A DNA stretch of 64,000 nucleotides from Pseudomonas gingeri (GCF_013386115.1 NZ_JACAOR010000013.1:229175-293174); one strand, 5' to 3'. Positions 25,602-34,982 are shown, numbered from the stretch's first letter. The notes: generated from the letters alone by a model not told the origin. Made by a program: numbers and translations.

Positions 25602-25786
25602 AACACTGACACTTGCCCACAATGCACCTTCAAGGTTGTCAGCCCATAGGTATACACGCGCGCCTGCTTTGACAGCTTACAGGCTGACAACGAATCGTCC
25701 GGACACACAAAAGCCCACAAGCCCTTCCTCCGCTCGACTAGCCTTGCAGAACCGCAGCAAATCCGCTTTGCGTTCAAGGAAAGAAC

Positions 25787-27280
25787 ATGTCCCTGGCCAT
25801 CGTCCACACTCGCGCCCAGGTGGGCGTGGAAGCCCCCGCCGTTACCGTTGAAACCCATATGGCCAACGGCTTGCCCTCCCTTACCCTGGTCGGCCTGCCC
25901 GAAACCGCCGTGAAGGAAAGCAAGGACCGGGTGCGCAGTGCGATCCTCAATTCGGCTCTCGACTTTCCCGCTCGGCGCATCACCCTCAACCTCGCTCCGG
26001 CGGACCTGCCCAAGGACGGTGGGCGCTTCGATCTGGCGATTGCCCTCGGCATCCTCGCCGCCAGCGTACAGGTGCCGACCCTGACGCTGGAAAACCTGGA
26101 GTGCCTGGGTGAACTGGCCTTGTCCGGCGCCATTCGCCCGGTGCAGGGCGTGTTGCCGGCGGCACTCGCGGCACGCGCCGCCGGACGTACGCTGGTGGTG
26201 CCGCAGGCCAATGCCGAAGAGGCTTCGCTGGCTTCCGGGCTGACGGTGATCGCGGTCGATCATCTGCTGCAACTGGTCGCCCATCTCAACGGCCACGCAC
26301 CGATCAGCCCCTTCGAGTCCGATGGCCTGCTGCACCTGGGCAAACCCTATCCGGACCTGAGCGAAGTGCAAGGCCAGCTCGCCGCCAAACGCGCCCTGCT
26401 GATCGCCGCCGCCGGCGCCCACAACCTGCTGTTCAGCGGGCCGCCGGGTACTGGCAAGACGCTGCTGGCGAGCCGTCTGCCCGGCCTGTTGCCGCCGCTG
26501 GATGAACAGGAAGCGCTGGAAGTGGCGGCGATCCAGTCGGTCGCCAGCCATGTGCCCCTCAGCAGTTGGCCGCAGCGACCGTTTCGCCAGCCCCATCACT
26601 CGGCTTCCGGGCCGGCGCTGGTGGGCGGCGGGTCCAGGCCGCAGCCTGGCGAGATCACCCTCGCCCACCATGGCGTGCTGTTTCTCGACGAGTTGCCGGA
26701 GTTCGACCGCAAGGTGCTGGAGGTTTTACGCGAGCCGCTGGAGTCGGGCCAGATCATCATTTCCCGGGCCCGGGATCGGGTACGGTTCCCGGCGCGCTTC
26801 CAACTGGTGGCGGCGATGAATCCCTGCCCCTGTGGATATCTTGGCGACCCCGCCAACCGCTGTCGCTGCACGCCGGAGCAGGTCCAGCGCTATCGCAACA
26901 AACTCTCCGGCCCCCTGCTCGATCGCATCGACCTGCACCTGACCGTAGCCCGCGAGGCCACGGCCTTGAGGCCCGCCCGGGAGCCGGGAAACAACACGGC
27001 CAAGGCCGCGACACAGGTGGCAGAAGCCCGCCACTGCCAGCAACAGCGCCAGGGCTGCGCCAATGCCTTTCTCGATCTGGAAGGCCTGCGACAGCACTGC
27101 AAGTTATCCACAGCCGACGAACACTGGCTGGAAACGGCTTGCGAGCGATTGACCCTGTCGTTGCGGGCGGCCCATCGATTGCTGAAGGTCGCGCGGACCC
27201 TGGCGGACCTGGAGCAACTGGAAACCATCAGCCGCGACCATCTGGCCGAGGCGTTGCAGTATCGGCCCAGTGCCAGTTGA
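25787..27280 (+). CDS. comM: ComM/YifB family AAA+ ATPase
   Basis: 497 residues, normal length. N-terminal Lon-like domain (1 to about 175) with ANGLPSLTLVGLPETAVKESKDRVRSA, Walker A GPPGTGKT at 218-225, Walker B in VLFLDELPEFD near 300, a zinc-type cysteine cluster MNPCPCGYLGDPANRCRC, and C-terminal Mg-chelatase domain LDRIDLHL. ComM is a hexameric helicase that promotes branch migration during natural transformation and recombination. AAGGAAAGAAC precedes the ATG. Convergent with the NYN gene, with 24 bases between the two stops. Confidence 0.95.
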   Translation: MSLAIVHTRAQVGVEAPAVTVETHMANGLPSLTLVGLPETAVKESKDRVRSAILNSALDFPARRITLNLAPADLPKDGGRFDLAIALGILAASVQVPTLTLENLECLGELALSGAIRPVQGVLPAALAARAAGRTLVVPQANAEEASLASGLTVIAVDHLLQLVAHLNGHAPISPFESDGLLHLGKPYPDLSEVQGQLAAKRALLIAAAGAHNLLFSGPPGTGKTLLASRLPGLLPPLDEQEALEVAAIQSVASHVPLSSWPQRPFRQPHHSASGPALVGGGSRPQPGEITLAHHGVLFLDELPEFDRKVLEVLREPLESGQIIISRARDRVRFPARFQLVAAMNPCPCGYLGDPANRCRCTPEQVQRYRNKLSGPLLDRIDLHLTVAREATALRPAREPGNNTAKAATQVAEARHCQQQRQGCANAFLDLEGLRQHCKLSTADEHWLETACERLTLSLRAAHRLLKVARTLADLEQLETISRDHLAEALQYRPSAS

Positions 27281-27304
27281 TGGCGTTGGATCGATGGCAA
27301 AAGC

Positions 27305-28114
27305 TCAACCCTGAACATCAATCCCCGGATCAGTCTCCATATTCCCGGTGATCGCTATATCAGCGCAGGTTTTTTGCCACCAATCAGGCAGGCTGGATAC
27401 TGTTTCGCCCGTTACGTCGCGAATGATTCGAACCAGATCAAACGATCGAAGCCCATCGACGTGTTCGCTCAAGCTAGCACTCGTGTTAGCCCACATAGGA
27501 TCCAGGACGAAGTCGATACCTTTCATGCGTGCCAGCTTTGCCGCAGGCACAAAATCGGAATCCCCAGCGACCAGAACGATCACGTCGACCAGCTTGTCGA
27601 GGGCGAGCGTGGTGATGTCCATTCCCAGCTTTGTATCGACGGCTTTCTGTTCGACCTTGTAATGGAAATCTTCATTGGTCAGCGCATGCCATTGCCTTGC
27701 CCCCTTGAGCAACTCCTTCAGCGTATGAGTATTGAGTTGCCACTCCCCATTTCTCGACAGTTCTCCCAAACGCAGGGCAGTCTTTCGGCTAGCCCTGAGA
27801 TGGTCATGCAACTCTCGTCGAAGCTGGTAGGGAGGATGCTTGTTGAAGTTCAAGTGGCCGGATGACGTATGGCCCGAGGGCACAATTGGCAAACGCACCT
27901 GATTTGAGGGTGGGGGACAATCGTAGTAGTAAATCCGATATAGCTCTCTGGCTGCAGTTCGTTCATCTTCGATATGCAGCCGGACAATTTTTTTGATGAT
28001 TGTCGCCAACTGCTCGGACGTCACAATGAAGTCTTTTCGGAAGTACTTGCGCGAGAAAAAAAGAAACCGCTGGAAGAAAAATCCCCCGTCAATCAGGACG
28101 GCTGTTCGTTTCAT
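27305..28114 (-). CDS. NYN-domain protein (LabA/PIN-like, putative ribonuclease)
   Basis: 269 residues from ATG at 28114 (MKRTAVLIDGGFFF), with GGAGAAAAG upstream. NYN/PIN-like acidic motifs: VLIDGGFF near 6, VDTKLGMDITTLALD with conserved acidic residues, VIVLVAGDSDFVPAAKLARMKGIDF, and FVLDPMWA. The family is predicted to cut RNA with a metal-dependent PIN fold; no substrate is known for this protein. The gene looks less GC-rich than its neighbours and may be acquired. A clear sigma-70 promoter and an intrinsic terminator lie in its leader. Confidence 0.88.
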   Translation of the reverse strand: MKRTAVLIDGGFFFQRFLFFSRKYFRKDFIVTSEQLATIIKKIVRLHIEDERTAARELYRIYYYDCPPPSNQVRLPIVPSGHTSSGHLNFNKHPPYQLRRELHDHLRASRKTALRLGELSRNGEWQLNTHTLKELLKGARQWHALTNEDFHYKVEQKAVDTKLGMDITTLALDKLVDVIVLVAGDSDFVPAAKLARMKGIDFVLDPMWANTSASLSEHVDGLRSFDLVRIIRDVTGETVSSLPDWWQKTCADIAITGNMETDPGIDVQG

Positions 28115-28130
28115 GAGCTTTTCTCCGGGC

Positions 28131-28155
28131 AAAAAAAAGCCCAGGACCGCTGGGC
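28131..28155 (-). terminator. Intrinsic terminator inside the NYN gene leader
   Basis: Minus strand GCCCAG-cggtc-CTGGGC followed by eight T (plus-strand A-run 28131-28138). It ends 17 bases before the NYN ATG at 28114. A promoter cannot fit between it and the ribosome site, so transcripts of the NYN gene must cross it. It may also end transcripts from the upstream chemoreceptor gene. Confidence 0.85.
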
Positions 28156-28199
28156 AGGTTCTAACGATTGCCTGCGCGCTGTACTGGGCTGTTGATCAA

Positions 28200-28228
28200 A
28201 TTTTATTCAGGCTTGACGAAGCAGTCAA
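28200..28228 (-). promoter_or_regulatory. Strong sigma-70 promoter upstream of the NYN gene
   Basis: On the minus strand TTGACT (28228-28223), 17-base spacer, TAAAAT (28205-28200): 5/6 and 5/6 matches at ideal spacing. TTGAC and GTCAA form a small inverted repeat over the -35 element, a possible operator. The start of transcription is predicted near 28193, giving a leader of about 79 nucleotides that contains the terminator. Confidence 0.75.
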
Positions 28229-28342
28229 ACCAAAATCATCAGTAGGTTGTTTCAAAACTTTCGTACGTCCTTCCTATTGAGCGGCCAACCGCGACAACTC
28301 CGCTTGGCATCTGGATCGACATCCTGAAAGGACTACTTCCGT

Positions 28343-30319
28343 TCAACGAAACCGATCAACCTCCTGACGCAGGTCCGCCGCCAGGCCTTCCAGTTCCTTG
28401 GCGGTCAGCGCCAGGTTGGAGACCACTTCGCGCTGTTCGCTGTTGGCCAGGGCGATGCTTTGCAGGTTGCTGCTGAGCAGGGTCGCGGTGCTGCTTTGTT
28501 CCTGGGTCGCGGTGGTGATGGCGGCGAACTGCTGGCCGGCCGAGCGGCTCTGTTCGTCGATCCGCGCCAGTGCCGAGGCAACGTTGGCATTGCGTGACAG
28601 ACCTTCCTGCATCAGCGCGTTGCCCTGCTCCATGGTCTGGATGGCATGGCTGGTTTCCTGCTGGATGCTGTGGATCATCCCGGAAATCTCGTCGGTCGCC
28701 TCGCGGGTACGACCCGCCAGGCTGCGCACTTCATCCGCCACCACGGCAAAACCACGGCCCTGCTCGCCGGCACGGGCGGCTTCGATGGCAGCGTTCAACG
28801 CCAGCAGGTTGGTCTGGTCGGCAATCGAGGTGATCACTCCGACGATGCCACCGATTTCCTGGGAACGCTGGCCCAGGGTGTTGATCACCGTCGCGGTGCT
28901 GTTGAGCGCTGCGGCGATCTGCTCCAGGGAGAAGGACGCCTCGTCCATGGAGGTCCGGCCGATCCGCGTCTGCTGGGCATTTTCCTGGGCCAGGCGCTCG
29001 GTACTGCCCATGTTGTCGGCAATGTTCAGCGAGGTCGCGCTGAATTCCTCCACCGCGCCGGCCATGCTGGTGATTTCGCCGGACTGCTGTTCCATTCCCT
29101 CATAGGCCCCGCCGGACAGGCCGGACAAGGCCTTGGCGCGGCTGTTGACCTCGGCGGCGGCCTTGCGGATGTGCTCGACCATGGTCGACAGCGCCTGCCC
29201 CATCTGGTTGAAGCTGGCAGCCAGTTGGCCGATTTCGTCATGGCTCGACACATTCAGCCGTACGCTCAAGTCACCGGCACCCAGGGCTTGCGCCTGGCGC
29301 ACCAGGTCTCCCAGCGGTTGCAGCTTGCTGCGCAACAGCCAGACCGCCGCGCCGACCGCCAGCAACATCGCCAGCACGCTGCCCAATACCAGGCGAATAC
29401 CGACGCTCCAGGTCACTTCGCGAATCTCGGCCTTGGGCATGCTCGCCACCACGGTCCACGGCCCGCCTTCAAACGGCACCGCGACACTGTAGAGGTCGTC
29501 GCCCTTGTCGCTCCAGAAACGTCCCTGGCCCGGTTGCCTGGCGAGGTCGACGATCACCGGGACCGCCTGGTCGAGGTCCTTCACCCCGGCCGGCGGCACC
29601 AGCCAGTGCTTCTGCTCGTCGAGCAACGACAGGGAGCCGGTGGTGCCGATCCGGAAGCGCTTGAGGTTTTCGAACTGCGCGTTCTGCGCATCGGTGTAGT
29701 CGAAGCCGACAAACAGCACCGCGAACACCTTGCCACTGCTGTCACGCACTGGCGTGTACTGGGTCATGTAGGAGCGATCGAACAGCAAGGCGCGGCCGAC
29801 ATAGCCCTGGCCGGCCATCAGCCTGGCATAGGCCGGGTGCTGGTGATCGAGCAAGGTGCCGATGGCCCGGCTGCCGTCCTGCTTGGTCAGGGAGGTGCTG
29901 ACCCGGATAAAGTCGTCGCCACTGCGCACGAACAAGGTCGCGACGCCAGCCGACATCTGCTTGAATTCGTCGACTTCGCTGAAATCGTTGTTGAGCAGGT
30001 GATCGCCCAGGTACAACCCGGGGGCCTGGGTGCCGGCGACGGCCACCGGGGCCTCGGGACGTACGCTCAGGCCGCTGCTGAAGCGCTTTTCGAACAGCCC
30101 GCTCAGGCGCTGGGTGCTTTCGCGCAGGGTGCCGTGGAAGGTATTCAACTGGTCGGCCAGCAGCCGCGCCTCGCTGGCCAGGTGCTCTTCACGGGTGTCG
30201 AGGTTGGCGGAGTCCAGCGAGCGGAGGGCAAAGACAGTACTGCCACTGATCACCACTGCCAGGATGACAGCGAGCGCAAGACCCAGTTGCGTGGCGATTC
30301 GAGCACGGGGTTGAGACAT
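28343..30319 (-). CDS. Methyl-accepting chemotaxis protein with Cache-type sensor
   Basis: 658 residues. Start at 30319 (MSQPRARIATQ) follows CAGGAGCTGTTC. First membrane helix about 9-33, a large periplasmic domain (about 35-310) of the Cache_3-Cache_2 type with TSLTKQDGSRAIGTLLDHQHPAYARLM and the YMTQYTPVRDSSGKVFAVLFVGFDYT stretch, second helix about 315-340, HAMP, then the signalling domain with IADQTNLLALNAAIEAARAG. The ligand is unknown; Cache_3 receptors often sense carboxylic acids. No CheA/CheW nearby. The stop lies about 190 bases before the terminator ahead of the NYN gene. Confidence 0.93.
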   Translation of the reverse strand: MSQPRARIATQLGLALAVILAVVISGSTVFALRSLDSANLDTREEHLASEARLLADQLNTFHGTLRESTQRLSGLFEKRFSSGLSVRPEAPVAVAGTQAPGLYLGDHLLNNDFSEVDEFKQMSAGVATLFVRSGDDFIRVSTSLTKQDGSRAIGTLLDHQHPAYARLMAGQGYVGRALLFDRSYMTQYTPVRDSSGKVFAVLFVGFDYTDAQNAQFENLKRFRIGTTGSLSLLDEQKHWLVPPAGVKDLDQAVPVIVDLARQPGQGRFWSDKGDDLYSVAVPFEGGPWTVVASMPKAEIREVTWSVGIRLVLGSVLAMLLAVGAAVWLLRSKLQPLGDLVRQAQALGAGDLSVRLNVSSHDEIGQLAASFNQMGQALSTMVEHIRKAAAEVNSRAKALSGLSGGAYEGMEQQSGEITSMAGAVEEFSATSLNIADNMGSTERLAQENAQQTRIGRTSMDEASFSLEQIAAALNSTATVINTLGQRSQEIGGIVGVITSIADQTNLLALNAAIEAARAGEQGRGFAVVADEVRSLAGRTREATDEISGMIHSIQQETSHAIQTMEQGNALMQEGLSRNANVASALARIDEQSRSAGQQFAAITTATQEQSSTATLLSSNLQSIALANSEQREVVSNLALTAKELEGLAADLRQEVDRFR

Positions 30320-30509
30320 GAACAGCTCCTGGCCGAGCGGCCGGATCATCCTGATCTCGTGGCGCTACCCGGTAATAATTCTAAAAGTTGAGTCGTGAGT
30401 GGGGCTTTCTGAACGAAGGTTCCATATGGGTAGATTCGGCGGCCAGCAGCGATACTTGAGTAAATCAGGTGGATATCGGCCAAATCCCGGACTGACGGGC
30501 TGTTTCGAT

Positions 30510-31430
30510 TCAGCTCAGGCGTTCGACCGGGGGCAATTCCATCGCGGCGACCTCGCCTTGCAGGAAGTCGCTCAGACGCCGCAGGCGCTCGCCGCCAGGG
30601 CGGGTTTTCGGCCATACCAGGTAATATTTCTCGCCGCTGGCCACGGCGGTCGGCCATGGCAGGCTCAGGCGGCCCTGGGCGACATCCTCCGCCACCATCA
30701 ACAGGTCGCCCATGGACACGCCGTAGCCACGGGCCGCGGCGATCATGCCCAGTTCCAGGGTATCGAACACCTGGCCGCCCTTGAGGGAAATCCGCTCGGA
30801 CAGGCCCATGCGCTCCAGCCAGCTGCGCCAGTCACGACGATCCGGCGTCGGATGCAACAGCTCGGCGCCGGCCAGCCGCTCGACGTCCCAGGGCTGGTCG
30901 TTGAGCAGCGTCGGCGCGCCTACCGGGATCAGCCATTCGGAAAACAGGTAGCTGGCTTCCCAGTCCGGCGGGAAATGCCCGTTGCCGAGCAACACCGCGC
31001 AATCGAAAGGCTCCTGGTTGAAGTCGACACTGTCGATGTCCATCCAGGCGCTGGTGAGCTGCACCTCGTTGCCTTTCTGCAAGTGCCGGAAGCGGCTGAG
31101 CCGGGCCAGCAACCAGCGCATGGTCAGGGTCGAGGGCGCCTTCATGCGCAGGATGTCATCTTCGGCGCGCAAGGTATTGCAGGCACGCTCCAGGGCACCG
31201 AAGCCTTCGCGGATCCCCGGCAACAGCAGGCGCGCGGCTTCCGTCAATTGCAGGTTGCGGCCATTGCGCTGGAACAGGCGACAGGCGAAGTGGTCTTCGA
31301 GCGTGCGGATATGCCGACTGACCGCGCTCTGGGTGATCGACAGTTCTTCCGCCGCGCGAGTGAACGAGCTATGTCGCGCCGCGGCTTCGAAAGCGCGCAA
31401 GGCGTAGAGGGGCGGCAGGCGGCGGGACAT
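30510..31430 (-). CDS. LysR-family transcriptional regulator (GcvA-like)
   Basis: 306 residues. N-terminal winged HTH: LYALRAFEAAARHSSFTRAAEELSITQSAVSRHIRTLEDHF (about 7-48). The substrate-binding domain (about 90-300) follows, with the GcvA/AmpR-type NEVQLTSAWMDIDSVDF and GMIAAARGYGVSMGDLLMVAEDVAQGRL. The target is not clear. It is divergent from the MATE transporter gene (154-base gap), so autoregulation and control of that pump are plausible but unproven. Confidence 0.92.
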   Translation of the reverse strand: MSRRLPPLYALRAFEAAARHSSFTRAAEELSITQSAVSRHIRTLEDHFACRLFQRNGRNLQLTEAARLLLPGIREGFGALERACNTLRAEDDILRMKAPSTLTMRWLLARLSRFRHLQKGNEVQLTSAWMDIDSVDFNQEPFDCAVLLGNGHFPPDWEASYLFSEWLIPVGAPTLLNDQPWDVERLAGAELLHPTPDRRDWRSWLERMGLSERISLKGGQVFDTLELGMIAAARGYGVSMGDLLMVAEDVAQGRLSLPWPTAVASGEKYYLVWPKTRPGGERLRRLSDFLQGEVAAMELPPVERLS

Positions 31431-31583
31431 GCGGAACCTTCCGATGGCTGGATAGTGAAGAACTTACCAGAAATGCCCCTGCATGAGTTTTTATCATGCG
31501 AGCAATCGTTTTTATCCCTTTGTGCAAACCCGCGCAGGCGCCGAGAATCAATCCTTTCCCCAGCCTGCCACTTTTTGAGCCTG

Positions 31584-33035
31584 ATGATCATGCAGCATCC
31601 AGCACGTACCGAACTCTGGGCCATCCTGCGGCTGTCGGGGCCGTTGATCGCCTCGCAGTTGGCACACATGCTGATGGTGCTGACCGACACCCTGATGATG
31701 GCCCGCCTCAGCCCCGAGGCCCTGGCCGGCGGCGGACTGGGTGCGGCGAGCTATTCGTTCGTGTCGATTTTCTGCCTCGGCGTGATTGCCGCGGTCGGCA
31801 CCCTGGTGGCCATTCGTCACGGCGCCGGCGATGTCGAGGGCGCCACCCGGCTGACCCAGGCCGGGCTCTGGCTGGCCTGGGCCATGGCGCTGGTCGCCGG
31901 CCTGCTGCTGTGGAACCTCAAGTCGCTCCTGCTGCTGTTCGGCCAGACCCCGAGCAACGTGCACGCGGCCGGCCAGTTCCTGCTGGCGCTGCCGTTCGCC
32001 CTGCCCGGCTACCTGAGCTTCATGGCCCTGCGCGGCTTTACCAGTGCCCTGGGACGTGCCACCCCGGTGATGGTGATCAGCCTCTGTGGCACCGTGGCCA
32101 ACTTTGCCCTCAACTATGCGTTCATCACCGGGATGTTCGGCCTGCCCCGGCTGGGACTGACCGGTATCGGCCTGGTCACCGCCATCGTCGCCAACTGCAT
32201 GGCGCTGGCCATGGCCTGGCACATCAGGCGGCATGCCGCGTATCGCGACTACCCCTTGCGCCGCGGCCTGTCCCGGCCGAACTGGCAGTACCTGCGCGAG
32301 CTCTGGCGACTGGGCCTGCCCATCGGCGGCACCTACGCGGTGGAAGTCGGGCTGTTCGCCTTCGCCGCCCTGTGCATGGGCACCATGGGCAGCACCCAGT
32401 TGGCGGCCCACCAGATCGCCCTGCAGATCGTCTCGGTGGCGTTCATGATTCCGGCGGGGATTTCCTATGCCATCACCCTGCGCATCGGCCAGCACTACGG
32501 TGCCGGACAACTGCTGGATGCGCGGCGCGCGGGACGGGTCGGCATCGCCTTCGGCGCGGCGACCATGCTGGCCTTCGCCATGCTCTTCTGGCTCGCGCCG
32601 CATCAGTTGATCGGGTTGTTCCTGGACCACAACGACCCGGCATTCCGTCCGGTGATCGACCTGGCTGTCAGCCTGCTGGCCGTGGCCGCCTGGTTCGAGC
32701 TGTTCGACGGCACCCAGACCATCGCCATGGGCGCGATTCGCGGGCTCAAGGATGCCAAGACGACCTTCCTCGTCGGGCTCGGTTGCTACTGGCTGATCGG
32801 CGCACCGGCAGCATGGCTGCTGGCGTTCAGTGTCGGCTGGGGCCCCACCGGCGTCTGGTGGGGCCTGGCCCTGGGACTGGCGTTCGCGGCGGTGGGCCTG
32901 ACCCTGGCGTTCGAATGGCGGATGAAGCGGATGCTGAAGCAGCGCCGGACGAATTCGTCAGCGCACACGACCCCGACGGGTGGGAGCCGGCTTGCTGGCG
33001 ATCGCGTTGTACCAGCCGGCAAAGATGTCGCCTGA
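31584..33035 (+). CDS. MATE family multidrug efflux transporter, C-terminus read through a REPIN
   Basis: 483 residues if translation starts at 31584; an ATG six bases later is equally possible. Twelve membrane helices, MATE motifs including LIASQLAHMLMVLTDTLMMARLSPEALAGGGLGAA at the start and LGLPIGGTYAVEVGLFAF in the second half. The family exports cationic drugs using Na+ or H+ gradients. After KRMLKQRR the frame continues into TPTGGSRLAGDRVVPAGKDVA, encoded by a REPIN that begins at 32979, so about the last twenty residues are repeat-derived. Divergent from a LysR regulator. Confidence 0.9.
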   Translation: MIMQHPARTELWAILRLSGPLIASQLAHMLMVLTDTLMMARLSPEALAGGGLGAASYSFVSIFCLGVIAAVGTLVAIRHGAGDVEGATRLTQAGLWLAWAMALVAGLLLWNLKSLLLLFGQTPSNVHAAGQFLLALPFALPGYLSFMALRGFTSALGRATPVMVISLCGTVANFALNYAFITGMFGLPRLGLTGIGLVTAIVANCMALAMAWHIRRHAAYRDYPLRRGLSRPNWQYLRELWRLGLPIGGTYAVEVGLFAFAALCMGTMGSTQLAAHQIALQIVSVAFMIPAGISYAITLRIGQHYGAGQLLDARRAGRVGIAFGAATMLAFAMLFWLAPHQLIGLFLDHNDPAFRPVIDLAVSLLAVAAWFELFDGTQTIAMGAIRGLKDAKTTFLVGLGCYWLIGAPAAWLLAFSVGWGPTGVWWGLALGLAFAAVGLTLAFEWRMKRMLKQRRTNSSAHTTPTGGSRLAGDRVVPAGKDVA

Positions 33036-33067
33036 TCGATCGTAATCGCCAGCAAGCCGGCTCCCAC
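32979..33067. repeat. REPIN overlapping the 3' end of the MATE gene
   Basis: Head GTGGGAGCCGGCTTGCTGGCGAT, spacer with CGATCGTAA, inverted tail TCGCCAGCAAGCCGGCTCCCAC (33046-33067). Same REP type as the 10640 array and the 60384 copy. The MATE stop codon at 33033-33035 lies inside it. Confidence 0.92.
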
Positions 33068-33089
33068 GGGGGACCGCGCCCCGACAGGC

Positions 33090-34760
33090 TCAGCAGACGT
33101 CCTGCACCGCCTGCTGGCTGGCACCGAACGTCAGGTACTCGACCAGTTCCACCAGTGGCAGCGGCCGGCTGATCAGGTAGCCCTGGGCCTGGTCGCAGCC
33201 GAAGCCACGCAACAGCGCCAGTTGCTCCGGGGTTTCGACCCCTTCGGCCACCACTTCCAGGTTGAGGTTGTGGGCCAGGTTGATCATGGCGTGAACCAGC
33301 TTGCGGTTCTCTTCGCGCAACTCCATACCGCCGACGAAACTCTTGTCCACCTTGAGCAAGGCTATCGGCAGGCTGTTGAGGTGCACGAAGGAGGAGAAAC
33401 CGGTGCCGAAGTCATCCAGGGAAAAACGCACCCCCAGCCGCCCAAGGGCATCCATGGTCTGCTTGACCAGGTCGCTGCGCCGCATGACCGCGGTTTCGGT
33501 GAGTTCGAACTCCAGCCATTGCGCCTCGACGCCGCGCTCGGCGATCAGCCGGCTCAAGGTCGACAGCAACTGGCTGTCCTGGAACTGCCGGAACGACAGG
33601 TTGACCGCCATGTGCAACGGCCCCAGCCCGCGCTCGCGCAAGTCCTGCATATCCCGCAGGGCTCGGGAAATCACCCAGTAGCCCAGGGGCACGATCAACC
33701 CGCTCTGCTCGGCCAAAGGCACGAATTCGCTGGGCGGCAACAGCCCACGCTCGCCGTGGCGCCAGCGCACCAGGGCTTCGAGGCCGACGATCTGCCCGGT
33801 GCCCAGGTCCAGGCGTGGCTGGTAGTGCAGTTCCAGCTCGTCGCGGCGCAGCGCCCGGCGCAGCTCGCTTTCAAGGTCGGCGAGGCTGCGGGCATTGCGA
33901 TTGATGCGTTCATTGAAGATGTGGAAGGTACAGCCCTGGGTGCTCTTGGCCTGCTGCATGGCAATGTGCGCGTGCCACATCAGCGGGTCGGCCCCGGCGT
34001 TGGCGCGAGCGTGGGCGATGCCCAGGCTGCAGCCGATCAACAGGCTTTCACCGTCGACCCAATAGGGCTCGGCCATGACTTCGATGATCCGCTCGGCCAT
34101 CCACTCGGCCCGCTGCGGTGCGCGACGGGTATCGATCAACAGGGCGAACTCGTCGCTGCCCAGGCGCGCCAGTTGATCACCGGCTTCGAGCTGGCTCTTG
34201 AGGCGGGCGACCACCTGCAGGATCAGCCGGTCACCGGCCTGGTGCCCCAGGGCATCGTTGGCGTGACGGAAGTTGTCCAGGTCGAGGTGCCCGAGGGCCA
34301 GACCGCGCCCTTCATTCTCGGCCAGGCGCGCCGCCAGCAGGGTCTGGAACCCCTGGCGATTGGCGATACCGGTGAGCGGGTCCTGTTCGGCGAGACGTTG
34401 CAGGGTGTTTTCCAGCACGCCGCGCTCACGCACGTGCCGCAGGCAGCGACGCAGGGTCGAGGCGTCCAGGTCCGCGCGGACCAGCCAGTCGCTGACGCCC
34501 AGCGGCGCCACGTCGGGTTCGCTGTCGAGCAGCAGCACGGTCGGCAGGCTGCAACGCCCCGGCGCCGGCTGCAGGCCGGGCACGGTGAGCAATACCGCCG
34601 TGCGTTCGTCATCGAAGAGGCTACTGACCAACTCCCAGGAGGTCGCACTGACCAATACGGCCGCGCCTCCCATCGGAGCGAGACACTCGCGCAACAACGC
34701 TGCCCACACCGGCTCTTCGGCCAGAAGCAGCAAACGCAAGGGTTCGACAGGCTTGGACAA
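33090..34760 (-). CDS. Receiver-like / GGDEF (degenerate) / EAL protein, probable c-di-GMP phosphodiesterase
   Basis: 556 residues from a TTG at 34760 with GGGAG upstream. Residues 1-110 resemble a receiver domain without an obvious phosphorylation aspartate. The GGDEF domain (about 125-280) carries GSDEF at 201-205. The EAL domain (about 290-540) is intact with EALVRW at 328-333, NLSFRQF, and DDFGTGFSSF. The combination suggests c-di-GMP breakdown, not synthesis. It corresponds in position to a P. aeruginosa phosphodiesterase near rep; that equivalence is from memory. Confidence 0.9.
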   Translation of the reverse strand: MSKPVEPLRLLLLAEEPVWAALLRECLAPMGGAAVLVSATSWELVSSLFDDERTAVLLTVPGLQPAPGRCSLPTVLLLDSEPDVAPLGVSDWLVRADLDASTLRRCLRHVRERGVLENTLQRLAEQDPLTGIANRQGFQTLLAARLAENEGRGLALGHLDLDNFRHANDALGHQAGDRLILQVVARLKSQLEAGDQLARLGSDEFALLIDTRRAPQRAEWMAERIIEVMAEPYWVDGESLLIGCSLGIAHARANAGADPLMWHAHIAMQQAKSTQGCTFHIFNERINRNARSLADLESELRRALRRDELELHYQPRLDLGTGQIVGLEALVRWRHGERGLLPPSEFVPLAEQSGLIVPLGYWVISRALRDMQDLRERGLGPLHMAVNLSFRQFQDSQLLSTLSRLIAERGVEAQWLEFELTETAVMRRSDLVKQTMDALGRLGVRFSLDDFGTGFSSFVHLNSLPIALLKVDKSFVGGMELREENRKLVHAMINLAHNLNLEVVAEGVETPEQLALLRGFGCDQAQGYLISRPLPLVELVEYLTFGASQQAVQDVC

Positions 34761-34982
34761 GCTAGCTCCCTAGACTCTGCAAAAAATAGTGGCGAAAGGC
34801 ATTATGACGCGCCGTGCAGCGACTACAAACGCAATTGATTCTCAACCGCCGTCTTGTACCGTGCAAACGTGAACGATAGCCTTAAATTCTTCGCGCATCC
34901 TGCGGGAAAGTAACAAAACCGGCAAATTTAGATCGCGTGGTACGTCACAGTGTCGGAGAGTCGCGGCAGAATCTGTCCAGCC

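Noticed and set aside
27305..28114. NYN gene as part of a toxin-antitoxin or defence system
   Set aside because: It stands alone, with no partner gene overlapping or on the same strand close by; the family alone does not justify such a claim.
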